Origin: Alviniconcha marisindica
Lineage: Eukaryota > Mollusca > Gastropoda > Provannidae
Direction of reading: 5' to 3'
NCBI GenBank assembly: GCA_018857735.1
Contig: JABMCL010002109.1
Location: 36,001 to 100,000 of the forward strand
DNA: 64,000 nucleotides
The stretch's first letter is position 1, and each line of letters opens with the position of its first letter. A program made the position numbers and the translations under genes. Under the pieces are notes generated by a model that was not told the origin of the DNA, did no database searches, and was given only the letters and a program-made list of their open reading frames with translations. Of the stretch, positions 13,719 to 24,589 are shown in pieces.

Positions 13719-13908
13719 AGGAAAATTTGAACAGAAAACAAATACTGACTGGCAGCGTTTGTGTATGAAGAGGGGAATTGTCTTGATGGGAAGATACTTG
13801 TGCTCATGCTGGTTATAGAGTCGTATGTAAGAATGTTTTGTCTGTGTTTAGTTTGGCTGAATTGAGTCCGTGATTGATAAAATGTCAAGTACATGGATGT
13901 ACTGGCAG

Positions 13909-13914
13909 AATAAA
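13909..13914 (+). promoter_or_regulatory. Candidate poly(A) signal AATAAA for Z-I.1
   Basis: It lies about 190 bases after the stop of Z-I.1 and before the acceptor of the next exon, as expected if this exon is a true terminal exon. Confidence 0.4.
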
Positions 13915-13971
13915 GGTCATCAAAAATGGTACATGTGGTACTTAATACGCACCTTTGGTGTCCTGGCACAG

Positions 13972-14249
13972 GTATCAGTGCACTGAAGTCCACTATGGAA
14001 TCAGTAGACCTTCACTGCAAACACCAACCAGTTGGCCAACAGTTGCGGACAGTTACACACTACTTGGATCACATCCCCATGAACAAAACCAGCAAAAATC
14101 CACAAAAAAGATGCCGGGTGTGTTCAAGGTTGGGCTTTCAGAAACATACTCGTTTCTACTGTACGGGATGCCCAGGAAAACCAGGTCTGTGTAGGAGCAA
14201 GGACTGCTTCAGAATGTATCATGCAAAGAAAGGGATCAATTTTATGTGA
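13972..14249 (+). CDS. Alternative terminal exon Z-I.2: PiggyBac-type zinc ribbon
   Basis: Acceptor GTCCTGGCACAG ends at 13971; the spliced end is 92 residues. Cysteines 48, 51, 64, 67, 74, 79 and His84 give exactly the same spacing as Z-I.1, with the lead-in HYLDHIP and PQKRC. The C-F-R-M-Y-H end is typical of the transposase ribbon. An in-frame methionine lies inside the exon, but the conserved N-terminal flank and perfect splice phase argue for use by splicing. It lies 253 bases after the stop of Z-I.1. A-rich AATAAA at 14749-14754 is a possible, distant poly(A) signal. Confidence 0.85.
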
Positions 14250-14840
14250 GTTGTCTACTTTTGTTCATAGACCTAATGTACAAGTATTGTTCCCAGTAGT
14301 CTTGATTTGGCTACTAGGCTAGTTTTGATATGCCTTTGCTTGGTTTCAATTTTTGGAGTCATGAACTTCTCTGTTTCTTGTTGGGGTTATCGAGTTCTTG
14401 CTGGTTCCAAGTTTTGGGTTAGATCTTCAATAACGTTTGTGTATTTCAAATCAGTGCAACATGCCGTGGTGATAACAGTGAATGTAAGGGGTAAGGTACT
14501 GACACATCTGCAAGTTTCGCAAATGGATTTGTCAACATTGCTTAGGTATGATACTGCTTTGGCCAGGGCATTGTTGGTAATGTTGTGTGTACATTTAAAG
14601 AGCAAGGACAGTGGAACATGGTGTGGTTTTCTAGGCATGTACGGAAAATACTTCTACCTTTCTCAGCAAGAATTCAGATTTTTGTTTAATATAGTATGCT
14701 GTTATAAATCACCCAGACCAAACTCTGGTGAGCGGTGCTTCAAAAAAAAATAAAAAAAGGTTTCTAAATTAAATGGTGTCAGCCATCAAAAAAGAAAAAA
14801 AATAGTGTTGACCACAATCATTTCCTGTCTACTGGCACAG
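14250..14840. other. Spacer between Z-I.2 and Z-I.3
   Basis: An open frame of 148 codons (14307-14753) lies here, but it has no acceptor in phase, no domain and a composition like the surrounding non-coding DNA. Otherwise only A-rich tracts near 14740-14800. Confidence 0.5.
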
Positions 14841-15136
14841 GTTACTCCATCCTGACTTCAGGTAATGGCGGATTCCCCCCCTGTTCTATGGCAGCTGCAC
14901 GGACAACTCGAGGAAACCCTCATGAATACCATCGCCTACAAACCATTCCGAGAACTGGAAAGACTCCATGGCCTCAAAAACCATGCATAGTGTGCAAGCA
15001 AAAGGACATTTTGCGGAAGAGTCGCTACTTCTGTGTTGCATGTGTGAAAAACCCAGGGTTTTGTAGAACTAGAGGATGCTTCGCTGATTACCACAGACTG
15101 TTTGGGTATTATTTCTCCCTGTCCCAGGCTACATAA
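14841..15136 (+). CDS. Alternative terminal exon Z-I.3: PiggyBac-type zinc ribbon
   Basis: Acceptor CTACTGGCACAG ends at 14840; the end is 98 residues. Lead-in HRLQTIPRTGKTPWPQKP precedes cysteines 49, 52, 65, 68, 75, 80 and His85 with the family spacing. Residues 1-28 are a Gly/Ser/Ala-rich linker unlike those of the neighbours, so the linker diverges while the ribbon is kept. That pattern points to selection on the ribbon. Confidence 0.85.
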
Positions 15137-15917
15137 TCTGAGCTTTGTACACATAACTGAACCAAAATATTTATGATTTTTTATGGTGTTGTTGATGAAT
15201 TGACTGCCTCTCCAAAGGGCAAAGTTTCATTTTGAGCAACATTATTTTGTAGGTAATGGAAAGACTTTCCTGGACATTTTATTTGTCTGTTTGTATGCAA
15301 TTACTAACCTGTATTTTGGAAACGTGCTCTATCATCGTAGACTGAACCTCATATCCTATTACATTATCACATAGATACATCACAGATGGCTGTAGGTTTA
15401 TTTGTTTCTTTGATTTTTACCTTGGATAACTTCTTCCTTGCTTTGTGGTGCTGCAACAAGGATTTGAAGCAGCATGTTCTGTAACTTTCACATGTGCCTC
15501 CGAGGCCAAGCACCACACATGCACTAGGAGTAGGTTATTATTATTTTATTTGCATAATTGCACTAATACTGTCGTGCTAATAGTATTTTATAATCTACCT
15601 TATTTCCCTTCTCCTCACAGATATGGGTGCACAATCGTGCTCTCTCTCTCCCTCTCGCACGCGCACACACACACACACACACTCTCTCTCTCTACTCTCC
15701 TCATTCATCAGACACCTTTTTTGCTTGTCACTGACACAGATTGTACACTCGGAATAGTTCCTGTGCTCTGGATTCATCTAGATGCCTGGCTATTATATTA
15801 AACTTTTCTGTATGTCGTAGCACACATGCATACACGCACACACACACACATACATGGGAAGAAAATTGAGATAAGCTTGACTTGGTGTTGACGGAACTCT
15901 TTCCTCTAATGGCACAG
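15137..15917. other. Spacer between Z-I.3 and Z-I.4 with CT/CA microsatellite
   Basis: A mixed (CT)n/(CA)n tract covers about 15638-15698 and a short (CA)n lies near 15836-15852. No coding exon is supported; open frames across the microsatellite are low-complexity. Confidence 0.6.
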
Positions 15918-16306
15918 GTCTGGGCTCCATGTCAACTGTCTCAGGTGATAAGCCAGAGAAATCCACTGCTATTGCCACATCAGAAAAGGGACAAGTTCAG
16001 CCATATGAAATAAAACACTACCTGCAGAGCATCCCCCAAAAGAAATGGAAGAGCCTGCCGCAAAGTCGTTGCAAGGCAAAGCAAGGCTCGCCACTTCAGC
16101 TGTGCAAAGTGTGCAGAGACAAAGGGTTGCGTCGACAGAGTGATTTTTTGTGTTTGTCGTGTCCTGATCAGCCTGCCTTCTGCAGAACCAGAGACTGTTT
16201 TGTGAATTACCACAAGAAGATGGGTTATTCACTTCTAACAATTCCTTTGTCGAGCAGCGAACCGGAGTTGCAAAACTTTCAAGTAAAATCTTTGAAATGT
16301 TTGTAA
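15918..16306 (+). CDS. Alternative terminal exon Z-I.4: PiggyBac-type zinc ribbon
   Basis: Acceptor CTAATGGCACAG ends at 15917; the end is 129 residues, the longest of this group. HYLQSIP (34-40) is followed by an insertion of about 11 residues before the ribbon. Cysteines 63, 66, 79, 82, 89, 94 and His99 keep the family spacing (C-F-V-N-Y-H at the end). Asp76 replaces the Arg seen before the aromatic residue in its relatives. A 30-residue tail after the ribbon has no recognisable motif. Confidence 0.85.
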
Positions 16307-16729
16307 ATGCTGGTGGACTGCAGTCTATTCCTAAGCTGCCGCATGTAATTCAAGAGCTTTGAGCTACACTGGAAATGAGATACCTGTGACTGTAAGCACT
16401 TTATGCGTTCTGTGTATTTGAACCTGTTCTGATTTGTGTGTACTAGAAGTAGGTGTAGAAAATAACTGACATTGACATTACTGCTGTACATAAAGCCATA
16501 TCCCAAGGTTATCTGTTTCCATGTTCCATGAGGTGCTGAAGCATTAAGTGACAATTTGGTTACTTTTGCTGGTCATAGTTGTGTAGTAGAAAGCCATTGG
16601 ATTGGCACGTCATAAATGTGAACTATGATTTGCAGGTCATGGGTGTGTAGTATGGTTTTAATGTAGTGTTTGCAAGTCATGGGTGTGTACTCATTGCTGT
16701 AGTTTGACATGGTGTTTGTCCCGATGCAG
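16307..16729. other. Spacer between Z-I.4 and Z-I.5
   Basis: It contains a short imperfect direct repeat around 16626-16690 (copies of CAGGTCATGGGTGTGTA-like sequence). No coding signal is seen. Confidence 0.5.
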
Positions 16730-17046
16730 GGCGAGAGGCTGGTGGGCACCTGCACTTGAAGTTGGAAATGGTCAGCAGCAAAGGAGGTTCTGGAATGGTC
16801 TGCCAGCAGTCCTCTGGGCCAGTGCACAAAATGGAACGAATCCCCCACCGCGGCTCCAAGACCAATCCCCAGAAGAGGTGTTTTGTGTGCAGAGCCATGG
16901 GGTGTAGGCGAGATAGTCGGTTCCATTGTGTCTTTTGCCCAGAAAAACCTGGTTTGTGCAGAGCCAAGGACTGCTTTCGGATCTATCATGAGTGGAAAGG
17001 CATCCCTGTGGATGCAGATAGGAATAATTGGATCAGTGACTTCTGA
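16730..17046 (+). CDS. Alternative terminal exon Z-I.5: PiggyBac-type zinc ribbon
   Basis: Acceptor GTCCCGATGCAG ends at 16729, unlike the TGGCACAG acceptors of Z-I.1 to Z-I.4. The end is 105 residues. HKMERIP and PQKRC precede cysteines 51, 54, 67, 70, 77, 82 and His87. C-F-R-I-Y-H closes the ribbon, closest to Z-I.2. The short tail ends NNWISDF. AATAAA at 17116-17121, about 70 bases after the stop, is a well-placed poly(A) signal and supports a terminal exon. Confidence 0.87.
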
Positions 17047-17115
17047 GGATGCGGCCCCATTTGTGTGTGGCAACTCTCAACTTCTGTGCAACATGGGGAA
17101 AAGGAAAAATTGTTT

Positions 17116-17121
17116 AATAAA
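17116..17121 (+). promoter_or_regulatory. Candidate poly(A) signal AATAAA for Z-I.5
   Basis: It lies 70 bases after the Z-I.5 stop, the best-placed poly(A) signal of the Z-I group. Confidence 0.5.
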
Positions 17122-17855
17122 GTACTAAGCAGCTTTATTTCCTACAAGTTCCAGCTAGGATTCAGCTGTGGTTGGTTAACAAGGTGTGTGTGTGCATACT
17201 TGATGTGATGGCAAAATGAAAACTGGAAAGAAAACTGCATGCAGTGACCCTCCAGCACTTTGTACGACTGTAGAAAGGACAGTGGTAGAACTAGAAGTAG
17301 AAGGTATTTGCTGGTGTGATTTGTGCTTCAAGTGCTTTGCTGTGAGAAGAGTCAAAATAATTTGGAGAATACGAGTGGTGGAACGAGTGTATGTTTGCAG
17401 TACTGATTACTCAGACAATTTGAACCTTTTAATTGTATTGGTCACTGTACATATTCTGCCTTGTGACACGTAATTTTTTAAAATAATAATAATTTAAAAA
17501 AAGAAGCTTTTATAACGGGGAACTTGCATCTCTACAGCTTGTAACTGAATGTAGGACACGCAGTCCTCAGTCCAGTCTTTTTCACCTGTCCACCATAATT
17601 TTTCTTGTTGACTTGTACTAGTTGTAGAGAAGTGGGGGGCGGGCAGCTGGAGAACTGGACATGAAACAGTTTCATCCCAACTTTTGTTTATTTCTTCTAC
17701 TTCTGGGTACTTTTTTAAGAAGGGAAAATGTGCATTGATGCTGCAGGTAGGACCACAGTGTAATGAGTCGTGTGTGATATTGTTGGGCGAAGATTCTGTT
17801 CCTTGGGCTGAAGCAATAAAATAGTGACAGAGCATTGTTTGGCTTTCTGTTTCAG
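17122..17855. other. Spacer between Z-I.5 and B1
   Basis: No exon with a correct acceptor and phase is visible. The sequence is unremarkable apart from an A/T-rich tract near 17472-17510. Confidence 0.5.
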
Positions 17856-18178
17856 TGGGCCTTGATCACACTGATAGGGATTTTCTGACTGCTATGTCCA
17901 AGCTAGGCCCACATCGGCTACAACTTCAAGGCATCTCTCGACCTCGTGGGCATTTAACTGGCCTGCCGTTTAACTACAGCCAACACTACCGTAGAAGTAG
18001 TAGAAATAGAAACCCGCAGAGTGCTTACTGGCGCAATATGACAGAAGAAAAAAGAGCGCTTGAGAGAGAGAAATCACGACTGCGGATGCAGGCTTCAAGA
18101 GCTAGGAAGAAAGAACGTGAACGACTTCTGACAGAAAGAAAGAAACAGAATGAGGCATTCCAGCAGTATTCTTCATGA
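17856..18178 (+). CDS. Alternative terminal exon B1: basic-helix module
   Basis: Acceptor TTTCTGTTTCAG ends at 17855; the end is 107 residues. Residues 1-60 are a polar linker. Residues 65-99 form a strongly charged helix, with the segment REKSRLRMQASRARKKERER at 71-90. It aligns without gaps to the other four B exons on R-x-[KR]-x8-[YSH]-R-x-R. This resembles a bZIP basic region, but no heptad leucine zipper follows. I infer DNA or nucleic-acid binding, with moderate confidence. No cysteine ladder or HTH is present. Confidence 0.8.
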
Positions 18179-18889
18179 CAGACTTCTGGAGAGGGGAGGG
18201 ATACAAAGAGATGCATAATGTATATTATTAAGAAAAACAACAGCAACCAAACTACTATTGGTGCATATAAAAGGTGCATTCATGTATTGATCAAGGTTAG
18301 TTGGGCTGTTCATCTATACATAAACATTAGAGATCCCCCCCCCCCCTTCTTCCATTAAATTGATTATTGAATGGACTCGGACTGATTTATGAAAATGTGA
18401 TTCGTTATTGTGGGTTCGGACCAATTCTTTGAGTGTGACTGATGCCAGAAAAGTCAAACTGAAAGTTGTTGTTTCTGTGCAAGTTCTGATCCAGTCAAGT
18501 TTAGTACTGATCATCACATTGACATCATGTGCATGGTGCTTTTAGTGATCATGTCATTGTAATTGTTTGTTTATCCCTTGGCAAAAGTTAACAATATTGT
18601 CGTTTTTCTTGAACAACCACTACTGAATGTTTTCCTGACCACTACCCATTTTCAGGGTGAAGGGAAAGTTCAGAGGTAAAAACTAAACAGTTGTGTTTTC
18701 TCAGTCTGTATGCAAGTCGCTTAAGCATGTACACACTTTGTGTCTGTAAGTGTAAAGTTACATTTTTATCCACTGTCCTGCAGCTGTTATGTGTATAGTC
18801 AGTATATGAAATTTTATGATGAGAATCGTTTTGTAGGGAAAGGGGGTAGGGAAGAGGAGGGGGCTGTGTCATGATTGATAACTTTTTTT
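18179..18889. other. Spacer between B1 and B2
   Basis: A C-run lies at about 18336-18346. No coding signal is seen. Confidence 0.5.
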
Positions 18890-19030
18890 GTGTATGGATA
18901 GATCACAGAACCGATGTGTCATATAGCTTTTATGTGTGTGGATAGATCACAAAACCACAAAACCAATGTGTCATATAGCTTTTATGTGTGTGGATAGATC
19001 ACAAAACCAACGTGTCACACAGTTTTTTGT
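18890..19030 (+). repeat. Three-copy tandem repeat against the B2 acceptor
   Basis: Three imperfect units of about 45-53 bases, each with GTGTGGATAGATCACA (first copy GTATGG), an AAAACCAA-like element and TGTGTCATATAG or a variant. The last unit ends about ten bases from the 3' splice site at 19040, so it probably overlaps the branch-point region. Confidence 0.8.
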
Positions 19031-19040
19031 TTCTTTTCAG

Positions 19041-19327
19041 TTATGGGTGTAGATCAAGGGATGTCATATAATGACTGGTGTGATCTAACATCTGCTTCAT
19101 TCCGGCAGCATGTTTTCAATCGACAGATACATCCTTTGCATTTGCACAGTCAGTCAGACTCTGCTGGAGAAACGTTTACTGAACTAAGAGAGAAGCGAAG
19201 ACTCCAGAAGCAGAAGTACAGATCCAGACTTACTGAGGAGCAAAGAAGAAAAATAAATCTGATGGAAAGGGAAAGATATGCAAGAAGGAGGGCAACGAAC
19301 AATAGTTCCAGTAGCTTTTATTTTTAA
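19041..19327 (+). CDS. Alternative terminal exon B2: basic-helix module
   Basis: Acceptor TTTCTTTTCAG ends at 19040; the end is 95 residues. After a linker of about 47 residues comes the charged helix REKRRLQKQKYRSR (50-63), then TEEQRRK and MERERYARRRA (75-85), so two Arg-rich blocks separated by a polar turn. It has the same register as B1, B3, B4 and B5. The end is Ser-rich (NNSSSSFYF). No zipper or zinc motif is seen. The function as a nucleic-acid-binding end is inferred from charge and context. Confidence 0.8.
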
Positions 19328-21810
19328 TTGTTATGACAAGAAGAGGTAAACATTTTCTGTTACAGAATATTTATTTGTTCCACTTTTGTGTGTGTTCAGA
19401 CTGATGAACCTGAAAAACTCGGACCTGATGACAGACTTAATGCAGTGTAGAATGAAACTTTAGAGCTAATGGGAGGTCTGAAAGGCTGTGTGTTGTACTT
19501 GATTGCCTTTTCAAGTGCTGAGTCTGATTAGGTTCCACTTCCACACTTGAATTTTCAATGACAGCATCAGTAACTGTGTGGACTGATCAGATTGTTTGCA
19601 TTATTTCAGCATTTTGCAGCACAAAATGTAAGATTAAGATTAGAATGATGGTGATGCAGATGGGTGATTTGTTGTTGTTGCTTTGACCAACATTGTGTGT
19701 GGATTGCTTGACAAAAAAGAGGCATCAGTGAGATGTGCCAAACATAGTATTGACTAGGACAGAAAGAGCAGTGAAATACATATTTACTGGCCATTGCATA
19801 AAAATCAGAATTGTGAAATCAGGACAGATCTGTATGAGGCAACAATTTTTTCATGATACCACAGGTCAAATTTGGGTTTGCAAGTGTAGAAACCATTGCA
19901 CTGTGTTTGGTAGTTTTAATTTTTGTTTTTGTTTTTTGTTCTAGCTTTTACTCGCCTTTTCTGTCCATAATGGTGATGAATACGTTGCTTCTATATATTT
20001 TTTATCAGATCCATAACCTGCCTTAGAACAGTTTTGGTTAACTAATAACAGGATCACTGACGAAGAAGAAGAATCGATGGCATAAATGTAAATTGCATTG
20101 AGTCTCAAAAATTATACAGTCTGTACATTATTTGTCACATTGCATATAGTAAAACTGTGTCATGGTGTTTTTTTGTAATCACTGGTGCTCTGTCAATACC
20201 ATACTAAGTATCAGGGTTATAATCTTATAACCCTGTTTCTTTGTTTCGTTTTTGGCATCAAGGATAACATTTGGTTCTGTTAGGGGTTGCAAATACTCCC
20301 AAAAAAACTCTTAATTTTAATGCAAATTAAACCCCACTGATGCAACTGCTCAAACCCCATGCATTTACCATACATAAATCCAGGTCTGTATGACAGAATG
20401 TGTTTTAATTAAAGGCTTTAAGCAGTCTCTCTGTTGCTCTGTCTCTGTCTCTCCGAGTGATGCCCGGGTGTGAAGTGTTAGAACATATCAACTTTGACAG
20501 CATGGGTGACCTCGAATGAGATAGTTCACTGCCTACTGAGTTTGCCATGGCATTACAGGTTTCCTACAGTTTCACAGCTTGGCATAATGTTGCAAAAGAC
20601 AATGCAGACAATTGTGACTTTTAAATTATTTACAGTCACGATGATTGTTCTAAACCAGAACTAAGCTGGTTGACAATAGGCCACCTTCCGGGAATCTGCG
20701 AGTAACAGGCCAAAATCTAACCATGCACTGGTGAAAAATGCAATTTCCATGGAGGGCCTTAAGCGCGAACATAGTGAAAGTAGTGCTGTTATCAGCTAGG
20801 CTTGCACAGAATTATGCCATAGGTGTGAGAGGCAGGATAAGTGCAGGATTGTTCTTTTTAACAAAAATCACTGTTACAGTGTTAGTGTGTTTAGTGTCAT
20901 GTTTGGTTGTATGCATTTTATCAAGACATTGTGTTTAAAAGGTGTCTGTGACCCCTGGTTATAGTTGTAGGCTTTTAAAATTGAAACATGTAATTTAAAT
21001 ATGTGAGGCACCCTGCTTGTTACCGTGTTTTTGCATTGTGAGAAAATGGTGAATTTTCACAGTTTATTAATGAGTTGACACTTATGCTGGTCACACTTTG
21101 TGAATTAATTTGAGAAGTGTGTATGCTATTTACAGAATTAAACTGTATGTAACTGGCAATCAAAAGTTTGTGTGTGTAACTGTGTGCATGTGTGTGTGTC
21201 ACTGTGAGTGTGTGTGAGTGAGAGTTTTATTAATTTTTGGTATAAAGGCTAATTTGATTTTTCCAAAAGATAGCCTGTTGTATGAGGATGTTCCTGGTAA
21301 CAAGTCATGTCATACACACACCTCAACATCCCCCCTCCCCCCCAACCCCCATCCCGAAGAGGAGAAGAACAACAAAATCAACAATAACATACTTTCAACA
21401 GAATGCATGAATGTGGATGTGCAACCAAATGAATGCAAACAGGTGGTAACTATTCACAAGAGACTATTCAGTATTTTCAGTTTTGTTTGGATGGATTGCA
21501 AGTAACAGCAGCAATAGTTTTAGTAAGTTCACTGAAATGGTTACATGTATAAATGCAGAGGACCTTTTTAGTAACTTAAATTTCTCCAGTTTTCTGAAAA
21601 TGGGTTTTAATAGTGATTAAATTGATGAATTATAAGTATAACTCTTGAGAATCAAAGTTACAGGGACAAGGCATTGATCAAAGGAAATTGCATGTGTAAC
21701 TATTTCAGTACATTCAGTCCTTGTAGTATGAGTTGCCAGTTGTTCCATTTTATTTTACTTAAGTAAAAGAGTCCGTATTCAGTAAATGTTCCAATTTAAT
21801 ATAAGCCCGT

Positions 21811-21878
<68 letters not shown>

Positions 21879-22434
21879 ACACTGGAACATTATCACAAAG
21901 TTTTGGTTGGATGCAGTTCAGCCTGAAGTAAGTGACCGTCCACTACATGCTTAAAGATGGAGTGATTCATTGTTTGTTGCAAAGGCCAGCCAAATTTTTT
22001 CCTCATTCCCTGTTAAATAAAATCAAACAAAACAAAACAAAAAACCCACCAAGGTGTACACCTTGCCAGTGCTGATGCTGTTTATGGAACCCCTGTAAAT
22101 CAGCACAGACCTTGAATGAAATTCACTACTGATACTCCTGAACAGTTGCAGTGGTATAGTGTCTTCAAGCAGACATGTTGCAGCATTTAATACCATCCAT
22201 CATGATCCAGTCATCAGTTCACATTTATGGTGTCATTCATTTCTGAATCCATGCAGTACATTTTCTTTCTTCTTTTCCTTTAGGTTTAGCGTTGCTTCTT
22301 TTATGTATATATTATACAGATATATTGTGAAATCAGCTCAACAGTTAAAAGAAAGATAATCAAAAGCATCCTTAGTTTGTTATATCAAGTTCTTTTTCAA
22401 GGGTAAAAGAAAGTCCTTTTTGTATCTTTTGCAG
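19328..22434. other. Spacer between B2 and B3
   Basis: These 3.1 kb contain a (CT)n tract at 21813-21875 and a C-rich stretch near 21330-21350. I see no phase-compatible cassette; an acceptor-like TTGTTCTAG near 19944 runs into a stop after about eight codons. Confidence 0.5.
21813..21875 (+). repeat. (CT)n microsatellite
   Basis: About 31 uninterrupted CT units in the spacer upstream of B3. Confidence 0.95.
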
Positions 22435-22772
22435 TTGTGTATGGTGCACGGGCTTTGTTGGGGACCAAGTTTGCTGGGGGAATGCCACGGACAGTTGTGC
22501 CATCCAAATACGCTATGAATTTAAACCCTTGCTTAGATATCAGTTCTATGACAGTCGAAGGTAATTTTGGACAGTGGTCTATGTCATCTGGAGGCAGGCA
22601 AGGAAGGACCCATGAAGGTGTGAGTGAGATTGAAGAACAGGAGCGTATTCGGATTAGGCGGGAACGAGTGAGGCTACGTGTTCAGGCACATCGTGCTCGC
22701 AAACGGGCAGCTCGGCAAGAAGCAGAACGAAACATGACTGAACAAATGAGGAGAGATGGCAATATTGCTTGA
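22435..22772 (+). CDS. Alternative terminal exon B3: basic-helix module
   Basis: Acceptor GTATCTTTTGCAG ends at 22434; the end is 112 residues. Residues 1-62 are a Gly/Ser-rich linker with scattered hydrophobics. Residues 66-107 are the charged helix, with RERVRLRVQAHRARKRAARQ at 76-95, in the same register as B1 (R-L-R-x-Q-A-x-R-A-R-K). B1 and B3 are the closest pair in this group. Conservative substitutions in the basic block contrast with an unalignable linker. Confidence 0.8.
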
Positions 22773-24269
22773 TTTCACAACCAGCAGTTGTTTACACTAT
22801 AATGACCCTAGAATTGACACAGTTTCATACAGAGGTTTTAATAGGTGGTTGATACTACTCAGTGGACAGCTACATCATGTTGCAACATGTCAAAAACAGC
22901 AGGCATTAAAGCAGAAGCTCCACAATGGCTAATACCGGGAATGTCCGTTGTGTTTATCTTTCCGGAGATATTCCTTGTACTTGCAAATGGCATAAATGCG
23001 TCACATTTGTTGAGAGGTGTGTCCATTGAATTGTCACAATTACAGTTCTGGAGAATTTAGATTTGTCCTCTTGAAAGTAACATCAAATGTCTATGGGTAT
23101 GCTCCATATATTGACATGCATGTGTACCAATGGATGTTACTGTGTTACTAGCACTAGCAGCATGTTTTCATCATAAAGCCAAGAATAGGAAGGTGGGCTC
23201 AGCATAAACATTTTGACTGGCATGATTTTTTTAAAACTGGTTTTGAGGTGGGCTGGTTTGTTGGCCATCTGTCCATCTACAGTAGACTTAAACACTGATT
23301 CTCTTGTGACTTGGCTTGCTTGCTTAGTTGGTAGTGTTGAGGTTTATGTGTTCATACCAGTGTTAGAGACCTTGACAGTGTTTCACGTTGCAGCAGCACC
23401 AAACAGCACTATATTGGCAGTTAAGGAGCTCTGCATATGAAACTGGCAAAAAGAGAGATTTGTAAGAGTTGTATGGTGATGACCTCCATCGAGTTTACAC
23501 TGCTGTAGTCACACCACTGCACTTTTTCAGTGACCTTGATTGAACCTCAGCCGTCACTGACAGCGGAAAGATGAAACTGAAAGTTGTCTTTTTTTTGGCA
23601 GTCTATACAGTCGAGTTTGAGCCATATGCTTTTTGTTGAATATGTACATATGCAGTGACGTAAAAGCAACTTTCCTGTTCAAGGGAGATGTTTTTGCATT
23701 TCCTGCCTCTGTCCAAAATTTAAAAACAAACAAACAAAACAGAAGTAAAACCGACCCTCACCAAAAAATGAAAGAAAGAGACAACACCAAAAACAAACAA
23801 ACAAAGAATAATACGGTTAAAAACAAAACCTTCATATTGTCATTTTCTCAAATGTGTAAGTGGGATCTGTATGATAACTGCTGTCAAACTTTGTGTGTCC
23901 ATGTCCATTTTTGTTCTGACAATGACTTGTCTGAGCATTTGCTCTTGCTTTATGTTTGTTCCACATGCAGTATTTGACTGTTCATCATCATTTGTATGTT
24001 GATTTATGTTTTTGTTCATTTACTCATGGCACATTTTTGAAGAAACTGGGTGTACTCATGAATAAGGAATCTGCAGTTATTTGGTGACAGTGCTTCCAGT
24101 TTTGTGTTGTTTTTTAAGTGCATCTCAATATTTTGGGACAGTTTTTATAGTAGCTGATTGTATTTCAAGGCCATATGAAAATTTGAAGGCTTCCCAAATC
24201 TTGAGTAGGTTAGGCTTAATTTAAGGCTGTAATTTGAAATCTGATTGTGGTCATCATTTTCACCCACAG
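22773..24269. other. Spacer between B3 and Z-II.1
   Basis: No supported exon. A-rich patches occur near 23725-23830. The best acceptor-like site in the required phase runs into an early stop. Confidence 0.5.
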
Positions 24270-24589
24270 ACCAATGGGAGCAGCTGGATAAAGCAAACAT
24301 GGAGAACCTTCACTCTGAAAACTCGAAGGGAAATGAAACAAGACCAACTCCTTTGACACAGACAGCTCCCCCACACATTCCTGAGAAGGGGGAGGGCCGA
24401 AATCATCGCTGTGTGGTTTGTCAGCGTAACTACAGCCAGTTTCTGAAGGAGCATCCGGGTACTCCGGACAATATCAATCCGTTCAAAAGGAGCAAGACTG
24501 CATATTGCTGCAAACTCTGCAGTGTATATTTGTGTTCCCCTGACTTAAGGCAGTGCTGGTGGACATGGCATCAAGGCCTCCTTTTGTAG
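24270..24589 (+). CDS. Alternative terminal exon Z-II.1: Cys-rich ribbon ending C-W-W-x-W-H
   Basis: Acceptor TTTTCACCCACAG ends at 24269; the end is 106 residues. After a polar linker, GEGRNHRC (41-48) opens the module. Cysteines are at 48, 51, 81, 84, 89, 96 with His101. The spacing is like Z-I but with about 29 residues between the first and second CxxC (ending NPFKRSKT), then C-x2-C-x4-C-x6-C-W-W-x-W-H. The LC...C-[WF]-x2-[WY]-H ending is again that of PiggyBac-type ribbons, so I read Z-II as a divergent second subfamily. An extra Cys80 sits where relatives have Arg. Confidence 0.82.

Noticed and set aside
14307..14753. 148-codon open frame on the plus strand after Z-I.2
   Set aside because: No phase-1 acceptor directly before it, no motif, low-complexity hydrophobic composition; it is probably 3' UTR or intron.
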